From Actinomycetes bacterium (GTDB taxonomy: Bacteria; Actinomycetota; Acidimicrobiia; Acidimicrobiales; Palsa-688): a stretch of DNA of 64,000 bases. The position numbers and the translations under genes were made by a program. A model generated the notes under the pieces. That model ran no database searches and was not told where the DNA came from. It worked only from the letters and a program-made list of their open reading frames with translations. The stretch is taken from the NCBI GenBank assembly GCA_021788115.1, contig JAJYLA010000004.1, forward strand, positions 1 through 64,000. The letters are read 5' to 3'. Each line of letters begins with the position of its first letter. The first letter of the stretch is position 1. Positions 60,545 to 64,000 of this stretch are shown one piece after another.

Positions 60545-61767
60545 CAGACAGCGAGGTTATGGTGACACACCCGGTGCTGGTCGTGGGGGCCGGCCCTGTA
60601 GGTCTGAGTGCTGCGCTGGCCCTGCGGGCTGCGGGGCTGCCCGCCCTGGTCCTCGAGGGGGAGGCCGAGGTCCGCCAGCGGCCAGGCAGCCGGGCGACCT
60701 TCATCCACGGGGAGTCCCTGCGCCACCTCGAGTCGATCAGGGAGGGGCTCGGCTGGGAGGTGGCCCGAAACGGCCTGGTCTGGACCACGAAGCGGACCTA
60801 CTGGGGCCGGGACCTCGTCTATACCCAGACCTACCCTCCCCCCGACCCGCTGCAGCTCCCGCATTCGACGAACCTCTCCCAGGTCAGGATCGAGGCGATC
60901 CTTCTCGACGCCTGCAAGCGCGCCGGGGTCGAGCTCGCCTGGAACCAGGAGATCACCTCGGTCGCGGTCTCCGGCGACGAGGTCGTCCTCGGCACCGCCG
61001 GCGGCCGCGAGTGGCGGGCCCGCTACGTGATCGGCGCGGACGGTGCCCGCTCCGCCGTCCGCGACGGCGTCGGGGTGGAGCTGGAAGGACCGCGCATCGA
61101 CAACGCGTTCGTCATCGTCGACGTGGCAGCCGACCCCGAACGGCCGCCCGCTCCCGAGCGCGTCTACTACTACCATCATCCGGCCGTGCAGAGGCGCAAC
61201 GTCCTGCTGGTCCCCTTCGCCGGGGGAGTCCGCGCCGATCTCCAGCTGCGGGTGGACGACGACCCGGAGCGTTTCAACGACACCGAAGGCGTGAAGCGGT
61301 GGATCGGGGTGGTGCTGCCGGAGGGATACGGCGATCGTGTCACCTGGGTCTCGACGTACCGCTTCCGCCAGGTGGTGGCTGCCGACTTCACCGACCGGCA
61401 GCGCCGGGTGCTTCTCGTCGGGGAGGCCGCCCACCTCTTCGCCCCTTTCGGGGCGCGCGGGCTGAACTCGGGCATCCCCGACGCCCTTGCTGCCGCCCGC
61501 GCGGTCTCCAGCGCCTTGAGCGACCCGTCGACGGCTGTGGGCGCGGTGGAGCACTTCGCCGACGCCCGGCGCCGGGCGGCGCTGTACAACCGCGACGCGT
61601 CGAGCCTCGCCCTCAAGCACATGCAGGCGAACGATCTCCGCGTCCGGATCCAGCGGCGCGTCAACGCTGCCATCGCGAAGCAGGGCATCAAGGCCGGGGC
61701 CTGGCTGGACGCCTCGCCCTTTGGGCCGCGGGCGTCCGAGCATCAGAACGAGACGGGATCGTACTGA
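60541..61767 (+). CDS. FAD-dependent aromatic hydroxylase-type monooxygenase
   Basis: The 408-residue group-A flavoprotein monooxygenase shows the FAD loop LVVGAGPVGLSAALALRAAG, the DG motif GADGARSAVRDGVG and a GD-like motif GEAAHLFAPFGARGLNSGI. These bind FAD and NAD(P)H and introduce one oxygen atom into an activated aromatic ring or related substrate. Residue E replaces the usual D in the last motif. It is translationally coupled to PaaX. A glyoxalase-like fragment lies directly after it. Confidence 0.9.
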   Translation: MTDSEVMVTHPVLVVGAGPVGLSAALALRAAGLPALVLEGEAEVRQRPGSRATFIHGESLRHLESIREGLGWEVARNGLVWTTKRTYWGRDLVYTQTYPPPDPLQLPHSTNLSQVRIEAILLDACKRAGVELAWNQEITSVAVSGDEVVLGTAGGREWRARYVIGADGARSAVRDGVGVELEGPRIDNAFVIVDVAADPERPPAPERVYYYHHPAVQRRNVLLVPFAGGVRADLQLRVDDDPERFNDTEGVKRWIGVVLPEGYGDRVTWVSTYRFRQVVAADFTDRQRRVLLVGEAAHLFAPFGARGLNSGIPDALAAARAVSSALSDPSTAVGAVEHFADARRRAALYNRDASSLALKHMQANDLRVRIQRRVNAAIAKQGIKAGAWLDASPFGPRASEHQNETGSY

Positions 61768-61865
61768 CCGGCCCAAGCCGGTCCGGCCGGCAGCTCGGAC
61801 AAGACGCCAACTGGCGGTTCTACGCCGGCCCGGCGGGGCACCCGTTCTGCCTCTGCCTCCACTGA
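61767..61865 (+). pseudogene. C-terminal remnant of a VOC/glyoxalase-like protein
   Basis: In one frame the bases after the monooxygenase read QLGQDANWRFYAGPAGHPFC and LCLH before a stop, matching the last strand of small glyoxalase-like (VOC) proteins (usually NWRVYADPAGHPFCL). The rest of the gene, about 100 residues, is missing, so it is the scar of a deletion that joined it to the monooxygenase gene. Confidence 0.6.
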
Positions 61866-62018
61866 CCCGGCGCCTCCCGCTGAACGGCACGGGGCACGGA
61901 GCGTCGGGCGGGGGAGTATCCGAACGATCCGTTTTCCCTTCCTGACGCTCGCCCGGGGAGATCAAGAAGTGGTCGTTGGTCTCTGGCGGCCGGTCTCTGG
62001 TCGCGGCAGGCTGCCCTC

Positions 62019-63338
62019 GTGAGGCTGCAACAACGGTTTCGTGGTGCAGAGGTTGGCGAGCGCCGCGACAGCGGTGGCGTAGCTGAGATCGCGGGCGAGT
62101 CGTATCGCGGGAAGATCGGCGGCCGTGCATTCGGTCGGCGCCTGTCGGGCGTCGTGGTGGCAGCGCTTGGCATGGTGCTCGCCAGTTGTGCCTCGACCCC
62201 GCACCGCACTGCCGGGCCGCCATCGAGCGGTGCACCGACGAGCGCTGCCGCCGTGCCGTCTAGTTCGAGTACGACCGCCTCGCCGCAGATCCTGCCGGCC
62301 GGTCAGGTTGGTCAGCGCGCGGATGTGCCCTGGTCACTGGTCGGCCCTGGGTGGCTGCTGGCTGAATGGACGCCAACCGCGCCCAAGCAGTCGGCCGACA
62401 TCACTACGGCTAACCCGTCTGGGACCGTGCTGTTCCTCATCGATCCCCTGGGAGGCCGCTACGCCTTGGCTAGCGGGACGTCGCTGCCGAACGGTGGCAT
62501 CGTCGCTTGGTCGGGGGACGGCAAGCGGACCCTGTTCCAGGCTCGCTTCGGGGGCGGCGCTGACTTCGAGTTGACCGTGCTCGACCTCGCCACCGGGTCG
62601 ACGACATCGTTCCCGCTGCCGCCCACGGGCAAGTTCCCCACATTCACCAAGCCCGACGGGCTGGCGATCTTCAGCTCCGCCGGCAACGACATCCCCGCAC
62701 GGCGGCTCGGCTTGACCGGGGACGTCCAGTTCACCTTCCCAACCTCATACGACCTCTCGGGCGCCATACGCGGCGGGTCGTACTCCCCCGACGGAACCGA
62801 ACTTGCTTTCGACACCGCCAGCGCGGGCATCGCGCTGGTCGGCAACGACGGCCGGCTGCTCCGGTTCCTGCCGATCCCTGCCTCTGGCCTGTGCACCACG
62901 CTGCGCTGGTGGAGCTCCGATGAGATCCTGGCGGTGTGCGGCTCCTCAGCCGAGCCCTCCTTGTGGCTGGTCCCCAGCGACGGTCAAGCTCCGAGCCTGC
63001 TGGGTCCCGGCCATGACGCGTGGCGGCTGCCGACCGGCGTCTACAGCAGCGCGGGAAGCTGCCACATGGACACCTGCCTGTTCAGTCTGCTCAGGCTGGG
63101 GGCTCACGGCACGTCCGAGCCTGTCACGGTGCCGGACCGATGGAGGTTCGAGGATGTCTTGTCGTTGGGCGGCTTCGGGAACCGTCTGGCCATATTCGGT
63201 GCGCCGACATCACTCACGGGGTTCGGAAACCAGGAGGTCGGTTTCCTCGACTGGTTCGACCCGCGCACCGGCGCTGTTACTCCGCTGCTCGGAGGATCGG
63301 TCAACGGCGGCAGCGTCAACGCGGCCCTGATGTTCTAG
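62019..63338 (+). CDS. Exported lipoprotein with beta-propeller-like repeats, unknown function
   Basis: The 439-residue frame has a lipoprotein signal (LSGVVVAALGMVLASC) starting about residue 42, so the first 40 residues may not be translated and a later GTG could be the true start. A Ser/Thr/Pro linker follows and then repeated segments such as GGIVAWSGDGKRTLFQARF, GGSYSPDGTELAFDTASAG and TLRWWSSDEILAVCG, which look like TolB/WD40-type propeller blades. No catalytic motif is seen. It stands alone between a degraded fragment and a short unknown frame. Confidence 0.75.
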   Translation: MRLQQRFRGAEVGERRDSGGVAEIAGESYRGKIGGRAFGRRLSGVVVAALGMVLASCASTPHRTAGPPSSGAPTSAAAVPSSSSTTASPQILPAGQVGQRADVPWSLVGPGWLLAEWTPTAPKQSADITTANPSGTVLFLIDPLGGRYALASGTSLPNGGIVAWSGDGKRTLFQARFGGGADFELTVLDLATGSTTSFPLPPTGKFPTFTKPDGLAIFSSAGNDIPARRLGLTGDVQFTFPTSYDLSGAIRGGSYSPDGTELAFDTASAGIALVGNDGRLLRFLPIPASGLCTTLRWWSSDEILAVCGSSAEPSLWLVPSDGQAPSLLGPGHDAWRLPTGVYSSAGSCHMDTCLFSLLRLGAHGTSEPVTVPDRWRFEDVLSLGGFGNRLAIFGAPTSLTGFGNQEVGFLDWFDPRTGAVTPLLGGSVNGGSVNAALMF

Positions 63339-63408
63339 AGCCGCCGGCCGGTGTTCGTACTGGTCAGCCGCTGGGGAGCACGCCGGCCAGAATCCCGGCG
63401 GTTTCGGA

Positions 63409-63585
63409 GTGGCCAGGAACGTCGACGAATGCCACCCCGGCGCCCGGATGGCGGGCCTACACCTCAAAGAGGCCCTTCGGGCTGTCTTCGCAGGCGACCT
63501 CGACCAGGCCGAGGTCGCAGAGCTACTCGACCGGTTCTGCTTGCGCGCCCGCCGCCACGAGCGGGCCGCGATGGCGGGGATGTGA
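63409..63585 (+). CDS. Short possible protein, unknown
   Basis: A 58-codon frame (GTG 63409; ATG 63448 also possible) reads AGLHLKEALRAVFAGDLDQA and EVAELLDRFCLRARRHERAA, an amphipathic helical peptide. There is no clear ribosome-binding site, and it might be the end of a decayed gene. The remaining bases from 63339 to 63408 and 63586 to 63641 show nothing else. Confidence 0.3.
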   Translation: MARNVDECHPGARMAGLHLKEALRAVFAGDLDQAEVAELLDRFCLRARRHERAAMAGM

Positions 63586-63641
63586 TGTTCGACCCGGCGG
63601 ACCGAGGACCACGGTTCATCCGGCGCCGGGAAGATCGCCTC

Positions 63642-63685
63642 TTGACTTTGCTGTGCAAAGCGTAGTTGACTTTGCAGTACAAAGC
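63642..63685 (+). promoter_or_regulatory. Duplicated palindromic operator with -35-like TTGACT boxes
   Basis: The unit TTGACTTTGCWGTRCAAAGC occurs at 63642-63661 and 63666-63685, exactly 24 bp apart. Each contains an inverted repeat CTTTGC-N3-GCAAAG or CTTTG-N5-CAAAG. It ends 18 bases before the next start codon, so a bound repressor or activator dimer pair would control that gene. Confidence 0.7.
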
Positions 63686-63703
63686 TTCGGAAAGGAGAAC
63701 CAC

Positions 63704-64000
63704 ATGGTCGACGAGGGCAGAGACGACGACCCCACCGCGCTCGATCCCCTCGAAGCGGCGAGTCTGCTGGACAAGACAGAGCGCGACGCCCGACGGCAGT
63801 TCAGCCTCCGCCCCCCATGGATCACGGCGTTCATGGGGCTGGTGGTCCTCGTCGGCTACGGCGGGCTCTGGGTCTCGACACGCTCTCAACATCCCTACAA
63901 GGGCCCGAGCCTCGGGGTGATCGGGCTCGTCTACGCCGTGGTGGCCATCTCGATCGCGCTGTCGGTCAGGGTCTACCGGCGCGCCACAGCGGGAATCACC
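63704..64000 (+). CDS. Membrane protein, N-terminal part (3' truncated by window)
   Basis: The frame begins at ATG 63704 behind AAAGGAGAA and runs off the window. It starts with a polar, acidic region (LEAASLLDKTERDARRQF), then a helix (WITAFMGLVVLVGYGGLWVS), a short loop and a second helix (GVIGLVYAVVAISIALSVRV). It lies directly under the duplicated operator. I cannot name the family; small proteins of this kind often sit with a one-component winged-helix regulator, which would lie beyond the window. Confidence 0.75.
   Translation, partial: MVDEGRDDDPTALDPLEAASLLDKTERDARRQFSLRPPWITAFMGLVVLVGYGGLWVSTRSQHPYKGPSLGVIGLVYAVVAISIALSVRVYRRATAGIT

Noticed and set aside
1-64000. tRNA, rRNA, insertion sequences, prophage or integrase genes
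   Set aside because: None was recognised on either strand by reading; a covariance-model and transposase search would be decisive.

Overview
The window is very GC-rich, uses many GTG starts, and packs genes with ATGA/GTGA overlaps. Several genes carry a TANNNT -10 element 6-8 nt before the start codon, which suggests leaderless mRNAs. Together with the gene families seen this points to an actinobacterium (Actinomycetota); an Acidimicrobiia-like lineage is plausible but is inference. No rRNA, tRNA, CRISPR array or intact insertion sequence was seen.

Layout. 0-5.6 kb: a Psr/Phs/Ttr-type molybdoenzyme operon (Fe-S subunit, NrfD membrane subunit, Tat-exported catalytic subunit, TorD-like chaperone). 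5.7-8.3 kb: a small Met-rich exported protein divergent from an OmpR/histidine-kinase pair whose sensor region is also Met-rich. 8.3-9.7 kb: trehalose-6-phosphate synthase. 9.8-17 kb (minus strand): a tightly coupled tusA - mvhD - hdrA(GltD-inserted) - qmoB-like - small winged-helix-like gene - qmoC-like series, followed by dsrE2. It looks like a quinone-linked Hdr/Qmo electron-transfer module served by sulfur carriers and is the most unusual system here. 17.4-19.5 kb: a PHS-type MFS transporter and a two-TM protein.

19.6-30.2 kb: a GntR regulator and two complete branched-chain-amino-acid-type (HAAT) ABC importers in tandem. A GATGTATACATC palindrome overlaps the -10 of the second importer, and a 9-bp version lies at the gntR promoter. 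30.2-31 kb and 35.9-37.6 kb are decay islands holding fragments of mmsA, a lacI-type gene, a hotdog thioesterase and an MFS/cNMP-binding composite. Between and after them lie transsulfuration genes (CBS, cystathionine gamma-lyase/synthase), an acyl-CoA dehydrogenase, prolyl oligopeptidase, a YceH-family protein, type-2 asparaginase, an MFS transporter, an orphan pseudo-receiver, and a DUF3311-SSS symporter-TetR operon.

46.5-50.6 kb: divergent cell-wall enzymes (M15-like peptidase, L,D-transpeptidase) with overlapping start regions, then queF-queC-queD-queE for preQ0/preQ1. 50.6-61.8 kb: XRE-cupin regulator, thiolase, feruloyl-CoA-synthetase-like ligase, a third HAAT importer (G-F-H-M-SBP), a PaaX regulator and an FAD monooxygenase; this stretch suggests uptake and CoA-dependent breakdown of aromatic or organic acids. 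The end holds an Asp/Ser-rich beta-propeller-like lipoprotein and the start of a membrane protein behind a duplicated palindromic operator.
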